The notes beneath the pieces are model-generated. The model was given only the letters and a program-made list of their open reading frames with translations, had not been told where the DNA came from and made no database searches. From contig JAEWHK010000069.1 in assembly GCA_023387815.1 (NCBI GenBank), forward strand, positions 1 through 48,504: a stretch of DNA of 48,504 nucleotides, given 5' to 3'. The DNA is from Pseudomonadota bacterium (GTDB taxonomy: Bacteria; Pseudomonadota; Gammaproteobacteria; Burkholderiales; Burkholderiaceae_B). A program made the position numbers and the translations under genes. Shown here piece by piece: positions 1 to 7,997 of the stretch (within the stretch, counting starts at the first letter, position 1; every line of letters begins with the position of its first letter).

Positions 1-2
1 CC

Positions 3-1349
3 CCGCAACTGCAACAATCCCTGCGTTTGTTGCAGTGTTCTGCGCTGGACCTCCAGGCAGAGCTGGCACAGGTTTTGCAGGACAATCCCATGCTTGAACT
101 CGTCGATAATAACCAAATATCGGAAGAGAACACAAATGTAAGTGAAAATGATGCCGAGCTTTTACAACAGGACTGGAGCTCGCAACCCGGCCAGAAATCC
201 CGTGATGATGAGTATTTTCAGCCCGAAACGGCGGTGGCTGAATCCCTGGCCGACCACTTGCGCAAGCAGCTGCGGCTGACCCATGCATCGGAAAGGGACG
301 TCAGTCTGGCCGACTATCTGATCGAAGAGCTTGACGACAACGGCTACCTGCTGACGGATCTTCAGGAAATCGCGACCTTTTTCTCTGAAGACGCCGAAGT
401 GGACGAAGATGACCTGGCGGTTGCCCTGCGTCTGCTGCAGTCCTGTGATCCCGCTGGCGTCGGTGCGCGTACGCTCTCAGAATGTCTGCTGCTGCAATTG
501 AACACGACCACGCTGAGCAACCCGGTGGAGCCCGAGGTGCTGGCTTGCGCCCGCAAGATCTGCGAAACCGGCCTGGAAGCGCTGGGGCGTGCTGATACCG
601 CAAAGCTGCGTGCCATTACGGGTGCCCCCATAGAGCTGATTCGTCAGGCACACGCTCTGATTCGTCAGCTGGACCCCCGTCCCGGCAAACAGTTCAGCGC
701 GCCCACGGCTGAGTTTGCCGTTCCGGATGTACTGGTTCATAAGATCAAAGGGGAATGGGTCCTGACGATCAACCAGGCGGTTATGCCCTCGTTGCGTATC
801 AGTGAAGGTTACGAGTCCATGATTCGTCGACTGGGTAAAGAGGCCGGTGCCGGTATGAGTGAACAACTGCTGGCCGCCAAGGGATTCATTCGCCAGGTCA
901 GTCAGCGATTTACCACCATTCTGGATGTCTCAAAAGCCATTATGGACAAGCAGCGCGGGTTCCTGGAGCATGGCATGGCGCAAATGCAGCCCCTGACCTT
1001 GCGGGACGTGGCTGAAACGGTGGGCATGCATGAGTCGACCATCTCCCGGGCAACCACCCAGAAATTCATTGCGACGCCCCATGGAGTCTTTGAACTGAAG
1101 CGATTCTTTGGCTCAGGCGTGGCAACTGATACCGGAGAAAGCGCATCGGCAACGGCTGTGCAGATCCGGATTCGTGACTATATCCAGGCCGAGCCCGAAG
1201 GCAAGCCACTATCCGACAGTCGGCTGACCGATCTGCTGGCCAGGGATGGCATTACCATTGCCCGTCGTACGGTCGCCAAATACCGCGAAGTGTTGGGTAT
1301 TCCACCCGCGGCGCTGCGCAAGGCGCGGGCAAGTCTGAACGGCGATTAG
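3..1349 (+). CDS. rpoN: RNA polymerase sigma-54 factor RpoN (5' end cut off by window)
   Basis: Alternative sigma factor that directs RNA polymerase to -24/-12 promoters and needs an AAA+ activator for open-complex formation. The open frame already reads PQLQQSLRLLQCSALDLQ at the window edge, which is the glutamine/leucine-rich activator-interaction region I, so the true start lies upstream. An acidic region II follows (EEDAEVDEDDLAVA style), then the core-binding domain, the HTH with LRDVAETVGMHESTISRAT, and at the C-terminus the RpoN box ARRTVAKYRE that reads the -24 element. About 448 residues are visible against roughly 470-500 for the family, so only a short N-terminal piece is missing. 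The gene stops at TAG 1347-1349. The usual downstream neighbours of rpoN (hpf, ptsN) are absent; bfd follows instead. Identity is nearly certain. Confidence 0.97.
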   Translation, partial: PQLQQSLRLLQCSALDLQAELAQVLQDNPMLELVDNNQISEENTNVSENDAELLQQDWSSQPGQKSRDDEYFQPETAVAESLADHLRKQLRLTHASERDVSLADYLIEELDDNGYLLTDLQEIATFFSEDAEVDEDDLAVALRLLQSCDPAGVGARTLSECLLLQLNTTTLSNPVEPEVLACARKICETGLEALGRADTAKLRAITGAPIELIRQAHALIRQLDPRPGKQFSAPTAEFAVPDVLVHKIKGEWVLTINQAVMPSLRISEGYESMIRRLGKEAGAGMSEQLLAAKGFIRQVSQRFTTILDVSKAIMDKQRGFLEHGMAQMQPLTLRDVAETVGMHESTISRATTQKFIATPHGVFELKRFFGSGVATDTGESASATAVQIRIRDYIQAEPEGKPLSDSRLTDLLARDGITIARRTVAKYREVLGIPPAALRKARASLNGD

Positions 1350-1455
1350 CAAGAAATCGTCTGAAAAGACTGGAAAGCGTGGTGATCATGGCAAATTATC
1401 AGAAGTGGCTTACGATTGCTTGCAAGTTTGTCAGCCTTGGATGATAATTAGTCTC

Positions 1456-1722
1456 ATGTATATTTGCATTTGTAATGCCGTCACCGAGAAAGAAGTCCTG
1501 GACGCTATCGCCCAGGGCGCATCTACTTTGGGTGACCTGCAGCGTGATCTGGATGTTGCCACCAATTGCGGTTGCTGTGCTCAAATGGCCTGTAGCTATC
1601 TTGAGCGCGCAGCCTGTAGCGGCTCGCCCATCAATCACGAGGGCGCCAATGATCATTGCGGCAAGGAAAAATGCGACGCGCTGGAAACCGAGTCGGTTAT
1701 TCTCTGGCGTTCCGCTGCCTGA
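1456..1722 (+). CDS. bfd: Bacterioferritin-associated ferredoxin with extended Cys/His-rich tail
   Basis: Small [2Fe-2S] ferredoxin that binds bacterioferritin and passes electrons to its haem so that stored iron is released as Fe2+. I chose ATG 1456 (MYICICNAVTEKEV) because it aligns with the family N-terminus; an upstream in-frame start at 1405 would add unrelated residues. Cluster ligands are C4, C6, C38 and C41, in the spacing C-x-C ... C-x2-C expected for Bfd. The protein is 88 residues against about 64 for the usual Bfd. The extra tail holds further C46, C54, C68, C73, H61 and H67, which is not typical. The bacterioferritin gene lies about 400 bp downstream on the same strand, which supports the assignment. 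Whether the extra tail binds metal is unknown. Confidence 0.9.
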   Translation: MYICICNAVTEKEVLDAIAQGASTLGDLQRDLDVATNCGCCAQMACSYLERAACSGSPINHEGANDHCGKEKCDALETESVILWRSAA

Positions 1723-2128
1723 TTCTCTATCTCTCCATTCTGCTCCTTCTTATTTCCCTGCTTTTCCCGCTTTTCCCCCGCACTTCTTGAAACGCTGACG
1801 TTCGACAGCTGATCTACTCTTCTTTTCCTTCTTTCTTCCCCTTTTCTTTTCTACCATATCAGCGTCCGATAAAACGTATCTGATGCCGCTTCCGGTCATT
1901 ATTCCGCGGGTCGTATTCTGCCCCGATGTCGTCCAAAAAGGGCAATTTTTGAGCCCGCCCCATTGCTGAACAAAAACGCTTTCATTTCCATTCTCATTTA
2001 CCACATGCAGTGTTCTTGCGGCATTCCGGCGTATTCACGGATCCTTGTCTTATAATTTCTTCATTGTCAAAGGTTGCACGCGCGGCCAGTCAGCGCCGCT
2101 GACGACCTGTCACACTAAAGGAATGATC
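1723..2128. other. Long intergenic region between bfd and bfr with pyrimidine tracts
   Basis: There is no convincing gene in these 406 bases. The plus strand is strongly C/T-biased at about 1724-1795 and again at 1815-1855. A TATAAT hexamer at 2051-2056 could be the -10 element for bfr, but I see no good -35 at normal spacing. An 84-codon frame on the minus strand is low-complexity (Lys/Arg/Gly-rich, the antisense of the pyrimidine tract) and is probably not real. Confidence 0.5.
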
Positions 2129-2605
2129 ATGAAAGGCGATAAGGACGTTCTCAAATTTCTCAACAAGCAGCTCACCAACGAGCTGACTGCCATCAATCAG
2201 TATTTTCTGCACGCCCGCATGGCGAAGAACTGGGGCCTGAACCGCTATAACAAAAGCGAGTATCACACCTCAATTCAGAAAATGAAAAATGCCGATGCCA
2301 TCATCGAACGCATTTTTCTGCTGGAAGGTCTGCCCAATCTGCAGGACCTGCACAAGCTGCATATCGGTGAAAACATACCGGAAATTCTCAAATGTGATTT
2401 GAAGATTGAAATCGATAATCACCGTACGCTGACCGAAGCCATTGCACACTGTGAGAGCGTGCGTGACTATGTCACGCGCGACCTGCTTCAGGAAAATCTG
2501 GAAGATGTGGAAGAGCAGATTGACTGGCTCGAAACCAACAGCGAACTTATCGGCAAAGTGGGTCTGGAGAATTACCTGCAAAGCCAGATGGGCGAGGAAG
2601 ACTGA
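2129..2605 (+). CDS. bfr: Bacterioferritin, haem-binding subunit lacking a complete ferroxidase centre
   Basis: Subunit of the 24-mer haem-containing iron-storage cage. Start ATG 2129 follows AAAGGA at 2117-2122 with 6 bases between, and gives a 158-residue protein beginning MKGDKDVLKFLNKQL, the normal length and N-terminus; an ATG two codons upstream is possible. The haem ligand M52 is present (IQKMKNAD). Aligned by position with E. coli Bfr, the ferroxidase ligands E18 and E94 are kept, but position 51 is K, 54 is N, 127 is V and 130 is Q. Four of six di-iron ligands are therefore gone. Such subunits are known in some proteobacteria as partners of a second, ferroxidase-active subunit in mixed cages; that a partner exists here is inference. 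A strong terminator follows, and bfd lies upstream. Confidence 0.95.
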   Translation: MKGDKDVLKFLNKQLTNELTAINQYFLHARMAKNWGLNRYNKSEYHTSIQKMKNADAIIERIFLLEGLPNLQDLHKLHIGENIPEILKCDLKIEIDNHRTLTEAIAHCESVRDYVTRDLLQENLEDVEEQIDWLETNSELIGKVGLENYLQSQMGEED

Positions 2606-2688
2606 TTCTGTTCTAGAGGATTCTGATCCTTTGGTCTGCTATTGCTGAGTGATTTTCACCAGAGAATTTTGGACGATTCCAATAAAAA

Positions 2689-2738
2689 AGTCCCTTCGAT
2701 TGTCGGATAAAAATCCGGTTTCGAAGGGACTGTTTTTT
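2689..2738. terminator. Bidirectional terminator between bfr and the minus-strand gene
   Basis: A perfect 11-bp stem (AGTCCCTTCGA at 2689-2699 with TCGAAGGGACT at 2721-2731) encloses a second small stem (CGGAT/ATCCG). It is flanked by an A run on the left and a T run on the right (2733-2739), so it can terminate transcription from both sides: bfr on plus, and the 2808-3371 gene on minus. Confidence 0.9.
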
Positions 2739-2807
2739 TGTCTGTTGATTATTGACGGTAAATACGGAAGCGCCGCCGTGAATAATGTGAGTTCTGTAAA
2801 GCCCAGC

Positions 2808-3371
2808 CTATCGTGACGGGCAGTCCGACACATTGCCCCAGGCGTTATTGGCGCCGCAATACTGATTTCTGACGCGGGACAGGCAGGAGGGCCGATCAAA
2901 GAATCCCAGTGCACGACACTCGCTCATGGCCTGACGGAAAGCGGGCTCCCAGTTGCCGCCCGATGCCGCGGCCCGGGGTTGGCGTGGCGTACGGCGGATA
3001 GGTACCATTTCCTGGCCATCTGCGCCGTCGATCGTATCGGTGGCGTCACCTGTGGTGATTTCGCTGTTGTTCGTGGTCACGGCCTGTTCGATGGCCTGTT
3101 CACCTTTGGCCGCGTCAACATGCCATTGCACGGGCTCAGGCTGTGAGGGCACGCCCTGCGCGCCACTCATGAGGGGTTGCTGAGGTTGCGGTTCTACCGG
3201 GCGACCCTGGGCATCAACCATAGGGTTGGGATCCGATGCCGTGACATTGGGTACATTCGCAGAAACCGGTGCATGTTCAATCAGCCAGTCACCTGCCTGC
3301 AGACCTCCCCACGTTGCCGCACCGGCCACGATGAGAAGGGACAAAAATAATAAACGCCAGGACATCTGCAT
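2808..3371 (-). CDS. Hypothetical membrane-anchored or secreted protein with Cys-rich C-terminus
   Basis: I do not recognise a named family. The 187-residue protein starts MQMSWRLLFLSLLIVAGAATWGG, one hydrophobic segment (about residues 5-25) that could be an uncleaved anchor or a signal peptide. A long Pro/Gln/Asp-rich, probably disordered stretch follows (about 35-130). The last 50 residues form a compact part with four cysteines (MSECRALGFFDRPSCLSRVRNQYC then SDC), likely to be disulfide-bonded in the periplasm. A start two codons later (MSWRL) is equally possible. It sits just downstream of prfC on the same strand (24 bp after the prfC stop) and ends before the shared terminator at 2689-2738. 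No function can be assigned. Confidence 0.75.
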   Translation of the reverse strand: MQMSWRLLFLSLLIVAGAATWGGLQAGDWLIEHAPVSANVPNVTASDPNPMVDAQGRPVEPQPQQPLMSGAQGVPSQPEPVQWHVDAAKGEQAIEQAVTTNNSEITTGDATDTIDGADGQEMVPIRRTPRQPRAAASGGNWEPAFRQAMSECRALGFFDRPSCLSRVRNQYCGANNAWGNVSDCPSR

Positions 3372-3395
3372 ACCTCGGTTGTAATTCGGCTAATT

Positions 3396-5012
3396 TTAGC
3401 CGTTTTCCCCAAATACTTTACCGCCATGTTCGCGCATGGCATGAAAATTAATCTCCGGATTCAGCTCCTGTGCGACCCGCAATTGTGCGGGTGACGTAAT
3501 CAGGAAAGCCAGTGCATCCACCACATCGTAAGCAATGTTTGCCGCATTGCTGTCGATGAACTTCTTGAGCGCTTTCGGGTTCTCGCTGGTGACCCAGCGC
3601 GCCATGGTATAGCGCGAGGGCATCATGCGGGCATCGGCACCATATTCGGTCTTAAGCCGGTGTGCTACCACCTCGAACTGCAACTGTCCCACCGCGCCAA
3701 GCAACAGCGCGCCGCCTGCCGCCTGAGGACGAAACACCTGAATGGCACCTTCTTCACCCAGTTGCGTCAGGCCCGTACGCAACTGCTTGGTGCGCAAGGG
3801 ATCCTTGACCTCTACGGCCTGAAACAGCTCAGGCGCAAAGAACGGCAAGCCGGTGAACTGCAGGGTTTCGCCTTCAGTCAGCACATCACCCAGCTGCAGC
3901 ACACCATGATTCGGAATACCGATGACATCACCGGCATAGGCCTCGTCCAGCAGATCACGTCGCTGGGATAGAAAAGACACCACGTTGTTCGGGCGGATCT
4001 CTTTACCGGTACGACTGACCTTCAGGCGCATGCCGCGTTCAAAACGTCCCGAACTGACCCGGACGAACGCCACGCGGTCCCGATGCGCAGGGTCCATATT
4101 AGCCTGAACTTTGAACACCACCCCCGAGAATTTGGTTTCATCAGGTTGCACAACCCGCTGCAGTGCCTGACGCGCCCCTGGTTTGGGTGCCCATTCAACC
4201 AATGTGTCCAGCACTTCCTGAACGCCGAAGTTGTTGATGGCCGAGCCAAAAAACACGGGAGTCTGCTTGCCCGCCAGAAACGCATCGTGTTCAAAGGCCG
4301 GAGCGGCTTCCTGCAGCAGATCGATTTCCTCTTTCGCCTTGTCAAAGGCGCTGCCGAAACGCTGGCTGATTTCGGGATTATCCAGCCCTTCAATAATGTC
4401 GTCATTATTACCGCGACGTTCCTGTCCAGGACGGAAAACGCGCATGCGGTTGCGGCGGATATCGAACACGCCACCGAATGATTTGCCCATGCCTACAGGC
4501 CAGGAGAAGGGGACGGCGTCCATGCCCAGGTGCGACTCAATTTCTGCCAGCAGGTCCAGAGGCTCCTGAACCTCGCGGTCCATTTTGTTGATGAAGGTAA
4601 TAATGGGCGTATTGCGGGCGCGACACACCTGTAGCAGACGAATGGTCTGAGGCTCGACCCCGTTGGCCGCATCGATCACCATCAGGGCAGCATCGACGGC
4701 GGTCAGCACCCGATAGGTATCTTCGGAAAAGTCCTGGTGGCCCGGCGTGTCCAGCAGATTGATCACACAGTCGCGATATTCCATTTGCATGACCGAAGAG
4801 GCAACGGAAATGCCGCGCTGCTTCTCTATCTCCATCCAGTCTGACGAGGCATGCCGGCTGGCCTTGCGTGCTTTCACGCTGCCTGCGATCTGAATGGCAC
4901 CTGCGAAAAGCAGCAGTTTTTCGGTCAGCGTAGTTTTACCCGCATCGGGGTGGGAAATGATCGCAAAAGTGCGGCGGCGGGCAACTTCCTGCGGAATGGA
5001 ATGTGTAGACAT
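3396..5012 (-). CDS. prfC: Peptide chain release factor 3 (RF3)
   Basis: Translational GTPase that recycles RF1/RF2 from the ribosome after peptide release. Start at ATG 5010-5012 (MSTHSIPQEVARRRTFAII) gives 538 residues, close to the 529 of E. coli RF3; a longer frame to 5072 adds a non-homologous leader. The G1 loop is SHPDAGKTTLTEK, with switch II DTPGHQDFSEDTYR and G4 NKMDRE, all classic for EF-G-like factors. The downstream part shows domain II and the RF3-specific C-terminal domain (GQLQFEVVAHRLKTEYGADARM). The 230 bases upstream of the start contain nothing I could assign. Identification is secure. Confidence 0.96.
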   Translation of the reverse strand: MSTHSIPQEVARRRTFAIISHPDAGKTTLTEKLLLFAGAIQIAGSVKARKASRHASSDWMEIEKQRGISVASSVMQMEYRDCVINLLDTPGHQDFSEDTYRVLTAVDAALMVIDAANGVEPQTIRLLQVCRARNTPIITFINKMDREVQEPLDLLAEIESHLGMDAVPFSWPVGMGKSFGGVFDIRRNRMRVFRPGQERRGNNDDIIEGLDNPEISQRFGSAFDKAKEEIDLLQEAAPAFEHDAFLAGKQTPVFFGSAINNFGVQEVLDTLVEWAPKPGARQALQRVVQPDETKFSGVVFKVQANMDPAHRDRVAFVRVSSGRFERGMRLKVSRTGKEIRPNNVVSFLSQRRDLLDEAYAGDVIGIPNHGVLQLGDVLTEGETLQFTGLPFFAPELFQAVEVKDPLRTKQLRTGLTQLGEEGAIQVFRPQAAGGALLLGAVGQLQFEVVAHRLKTEYGADARMMPSRYTMARWVTSENPKALKKFIDSNAANIAYDVVDALAFLITSPAQLRVAQELNPEINFHAMREHGGKVFGENG

Positions 5013-5243
5013 CTGGAGTGTATTCGGAATAGGGAATGAGATGGCAAAGGCGAGCGACGCCCGATGGGACAACGCGCCTGCAAACCCGACATGTTAAACG
5101 GATTTGGGATGTTTGGTCAGGGAAATGGCCTGTCTGACACGGATTGGGTACCTGCTGTGGCTGTAATGCCGACGCAGCAAATCCTCCCCACTCGGACGAC
5201 AGAGGTCTGGCAGAAACCCGATGCCGCAGAAAGCGCCTGTTCG

Positions 5244-6401
5244 TCAGCGTTGTGGGTGCGCACTGCAATACAGAATCAGATAACCTACCAGCGCGGCGGC
5301 CAGAGAGCCGCAGAATACGCCGATCTTTGCCAGATCCTGCACTGCCGGGTCAAGAAATGCCAGTGCGCCAATGAACAGGCTCATGGTAAATCCAATACCG
5401 CAAAGGACGCTGACACCATAGATCTGCATCCAGTTCGCCCCTTCAGGTTTGCGGACAAAGCCCAGTCTGACGGTCACCCAGACGAGTCCCGCAATACCCA
5501 GTTGCTTGCCAAAGAACAGCCCGGCCGCAATTCCCAGCACTACAGGGTGGGTGAGCTGGCTCCAGGAAAAATCGCTGAAAGAAACGCCGGCATTGGCAAA
5601 ACCAAAAACCGGAACAATCAGAAAGGCGACCCACGGCGCCAGGCCATGTTCCCATCCGATCAGAGGCGCGGATTCGGGCGCCGTGTTCTTTCCGGACAAC
5701 GGGAGTGTGAGGGCCAGTGCAACGCCTGCCAGGGTGGCGTGGATTCCCGATTCCAGGACAAACCACCACATGAACGCCCCCACGGCGGCATACGGGATGC
5801 CGCTCATGATATTGCGCCGGTTCAGCAGGATCAGCAAGGCCAGTGCTGCGCCAGCGAGCGCCAGGTACAGTGCCTGAATGTCTGCGGTATAGAACAGGGC
5901 AATAATCACAATGGCGATAAGGTCGTCAATGACCGCGAGCGCTGTCAGAAATATTTTCAGAGAAGCGGGCACGCGCGAACCCAATAGCGCCAGCACGCCC
6001 AGAGCAAAGGCGATGTCGGTTGCGGCAGGTACTGCCCAGCCTCGTAACTGTGCAGGTTCGGAGTAAGTGAAGGCTACATAGATGAGCGCAGGCGTGACGA
6101 CCCCGGCCACAGCTGCCATACATGGCAGTAGCCGTTTCTGATAGGTAGACAACTCTCCCGTGAGCAGTTCCCGCTTTACCTCAAGACCTACGTACAGAAA
6201 GAAGACCGCCATGAGTGCATCGTTGATCCAGTGCAGAACAGACAGGCCCATGATGTAGCTGGAAAGCATGCCAAAGTAAGCAGGTGCCGCTGCCGAATTG
6301 GCGCACCATATTCCCAGCAGGGCGGCGATCATAAGCACGATGCCTGATGCCGGTTCGCTGGAGAAAAACAGGGTAACTGGACGAGGGAGATATTTTTTCA
6401 T
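5244..6401 (-). CDS. nhaA: Na+/H+ antiporter NhaA
   Basis: Inner-membrane antiporter that expels Na+ in exchange for H+, giving salt and alkaline-pH tolerance. The 385-residue protein is the normal NhaA length and has about a dozen hydrophobic segments. The functional aspartates are visible: PAATDIAFALG (D129, equivalent to E. coli D133) and ALAVIDDLIAIVIIALFY (D159 and D160, equivalent to D163/D164). The N-terminus MKKYLPRPVTLFFSSEPASGI also fits the family. It is transcribed alone on the minus strand; the RES toxin gene lies 216 bp upstream on the same strand. I found no NhaR-type regulator gene next to it. Confidence 0.96.
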   Translation of the reverse strand: MKKYLPRPVTLFFSSEPASGIVLMIAALLGIWCANSAAAPAYFGMLSSYIMGLSVLHWINDALMAVFFLYVGLEVKRELLTGELSTYQKRLLPCMAAVAGVVTPALIYVAFTYSEPAQLRGWAVPAATDIAFALGVLALLGSRVPASLKIFLTALAVIDDLIAIVIIALFYTADIQALYLALAGAALALLILLNRRNIMSGIPYAAVGAFMWWFVLESGIHATLAGVALALTLPLSGKNTAPESAPLIGWEHGLAPWVAFLIVPVFGFANAGVSFSDFSWSQLTHPVVLGIAAGLFFGKQLGIAGLVWVTVRLGFVRKPEGANWMQIYGVSVLCGIGFTMSLFIGALAFLDPAVQDLAKIGVFCGSLAAALVGYLILYCSAHPQR

Positions 6402-6617
6402 GAAACTGCTGACCTGCCTGATTCTGCGCCGCTATCTTGAGAACTGCGTGTGCCGTCGCTTAAGAAAGCATTTGGTGACGTGTGTTTGGTGTCTTTGCCA
6501 GAAGAGCGTATAGAGAAGCGTTGCAATTGGACTTGCACAGGCAGACGATAATGCCCCCGATGCCAAGATACGATCTTAGCATTTTTTCAGCTATTTGTAA
6601 GCTTTATATAAGGATCG

Positions 6618-7376
6618 TCAGGCGGGTCTTGGCAGCGCACCGTCAACAAGAAAATGCGCGAGTGCGTAAGTTTTGATGTCGCCCGACCGCAGTTGGGTAA
6701 ATGACACCCGGTCGGCACTGACTTCACAGAACCACTGGCTGCTTTCCTGAGGCTTTTTCTGGCGAAAAACGTCGGGAGAAAACAAGGCCGCGCACAGACC
6801 ATGCTCAGGATCTCGGGCAGAACAATATTCAAAGGCCAGAACCCCGGCCGCTCGCATTGCGGTGCCCATCGCCTGAGAAGCGCGGTAGTCGACAGGATGG
6901 GCAAGCTCTTTAAGATACTGATCGAAAGGTGGCGCTTGCAGCTGTATGCCCTTATCTGTCTGGTAACGGACTGAAAAAAGCGTGTGTTCGCTGCGAATTC
7001 TGTCTTTGACGGGGGCCCCGTTCATGGAATGCCAGAAGACGAATCGATAAAAGGCACTTTCGGCCAGCACGGCCCCCAGCGTGAGGCCGCCATAAAACAG
7101 ACTGCGCTCGTGAACGCCGCCAAAACGCGAGCCCCACTTGAGTGGCGGATAACGAAAAGGTGTTTTCAGCAGATAGTGCAGGGCCTCGCAGTCGGGCTGT
7201 GAAACGGGTTTGGCCTCATCCAGCATCTGTTCCAGCAGGGCCTGTTCGTCAAGCGTGTCGACATAACCCAGCGTGGCAATCTGCTCCTGGCTTTCTACCA
7301 GCCGCTGCAACTTGCCGCTGATGGAGCGGATATGCGCGGGGCCGCTACATGCCTGCCAGATTGCCTGCGTGATCAT
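6618..7376 (-). CDS. RES-domain toxin (NAD+-degrading family) of a toxin-antitoxin pair
   Basis: RES-domain proteins named after conserved Arg, Glu and Ser residues act as toxins that degrade NAD+ (MbcT, Res) or ADP-ribosylate targets (ParT). In this 252-residue protein the core reads FRYPPLKWGSRFGGVHERSLFYGG then LTLGAVLAESAFYR (about residues 74-111), with the expected Arg and Glu. The ATG overlaps the stop of the antitoxin gene by one base (TAATG), so the two are translationally coupled, antitoxin first. This order and the partner fold are typical of Xre/RES pairs. Whether it is active is not shown. The chemical reaction (NAD+ phosphorolysis, hydrolysis or ADP-ribosylation) cannot be read from the sequence. 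Confidence 0.9.
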   Translation of the reverse strand: MITQAIWQACSGPAHIRSISGKLQRLVESQEQIATLGYVDTLDEQALLEQMLDEAKPVSQPDCEALHYLLKTPFRYPPLKWGSRFGGVHERSLFYGGLTLGAVLAESAFYRFVFWHSMNGAPVKDRIRSEHTLFSVRYQTDKGIQLQAPPFDQYLKELAHPVDYRASQAMGTAMRAAGVLAFEYCSARDPEHGLCAALFSPDVFRQKKPQESSQWFCEVSADRVSFTQLRSGDIKTYALAHFLVDGALPRPA

Positions 7377-7747
7377 TACACTTTGCCGCGAATGGCATCG
7401 ACAAACTGCAGTACCGTCGCCATCCCCTGGATGGTTTCGATCTGATTGGCAGGAACGCCGCCCGTCACATTATTGGGCGTGCGCATGAAGTGGCGCATCC
7501 ATTCCTGGTCGCCACCGGTCAGGGCAAACAGGGCGCGGGCAAGCCGCAACAACAGGAGTGCCAGCTCTCCCTGCTTGCTTGCCGGATCCAGGGTAGCGGT
7601 GGTTTTGAGGCGGCTGACGGCTGTACGATGCATACCAAGCACGGCAGCCAGTTCGCTTTGCTTGAGGCCGAGTTGCTCGGCCGCGCGCAGAACCGCCTTG
7701 GCCAGAACGGCATCGGCAGCGGGCTTGGTTTGAACGAGCGCAGTCAT
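7376..7747 (-). CDS. Xre/MbcA/ParS-type antitoxin
   Basis: 123-residue antitoxin that should bind and block the RES toxin and repress its own promoter. The N-terminal half has a helix-turn-helix (LGLKQSELAAVLGMHRTAVSRLKT, about residues 25-50). The C-terminal half matches the MbcA/ParS toxin-binding domain (ALFALTGGDQEWMRHFMRTPNNVTGGVPANQI), whose NxxxxGxxP segment usually plugs the toxin active site. Start ATG 7745-7747 is preceded by GGAGG with 7 bases between. The toxin start overlaps the stop. A palindrome lies about 50 bp upstream and is a candidate autoregulatory operator. Confidence 0.9.
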   Translation of the reverse strand: MTALVQTKPAADAVLAKAVLRAAEQLGLKQSELAAVLGMHRTAVSRLKTTATLDPASKQGELALLLLRLARALFALTGGDQEWMRHFMRTPNNVTGGVPANQIETIQGMATVLQFVDAIRGKV

Positions 7748-7795
7748 ACAGGGTCCTCCGCGACATGTGATTCTTCATCCACAGTATATCCGATA

Positions 7796-7837
7796 TGTGC
7801 GTTATGCACAAATTAGTGAAAATTGTGTTTAATGCAA
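7796..7837. promoter_or_regulatory. Candidate operator(s) of the Xre/RES toxin-antitoxin pair
   Basis: A perfect inverted repeat TGTGC-GTTAT-GCACA sits at 7796-7810, 49 bp upstream of the antitoxin start. A degenerate copy (TTGTGTTTAATGCAA, 7823-7837) follows with centres about 27 bp apart. Xre-type antitoxins commonly bind such palindromes to repress their own operon. The assignment is by position and symmetry only; the region also lies upstream of lemA on the other strand. Confidence 0.45.
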
Positions 7838-7997
7838 CTTTGGAAAACGCAGTGCTGCTGTAATTTCACTTGAAATGAATTAAACGAAATTGACACTCTC
7901 GGGACGTCTCTGTGTTTTCCGATGTCATACAGTTGGCAAAAAACGGCTATGATTACAGCAATTATTTTCTGATTCACTTCTATGGGTTGCTACCAAC

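Noticed and set aside
1750..2004. 84-codon minus-strand frame between bfd and bfr
   Set aside because: Lys/Arg/Gly-rich low-complexity translation of the antisense of the pyrimidine tract, without ribosome site or homology that I recognise.
5013..5243. Possible small gene between nhaA and prfC
   Set aside because: Frames here are short or overlap the start of prfC or end of nhaA; no ribosome site or coherent protein was seen.
6402..6617. Possible riboswitch or NhaR site upstream of nhaA
   Set aside because: I could not recognise a conserved structure or regulator motif, and secondary-structure modelling was not possible here.
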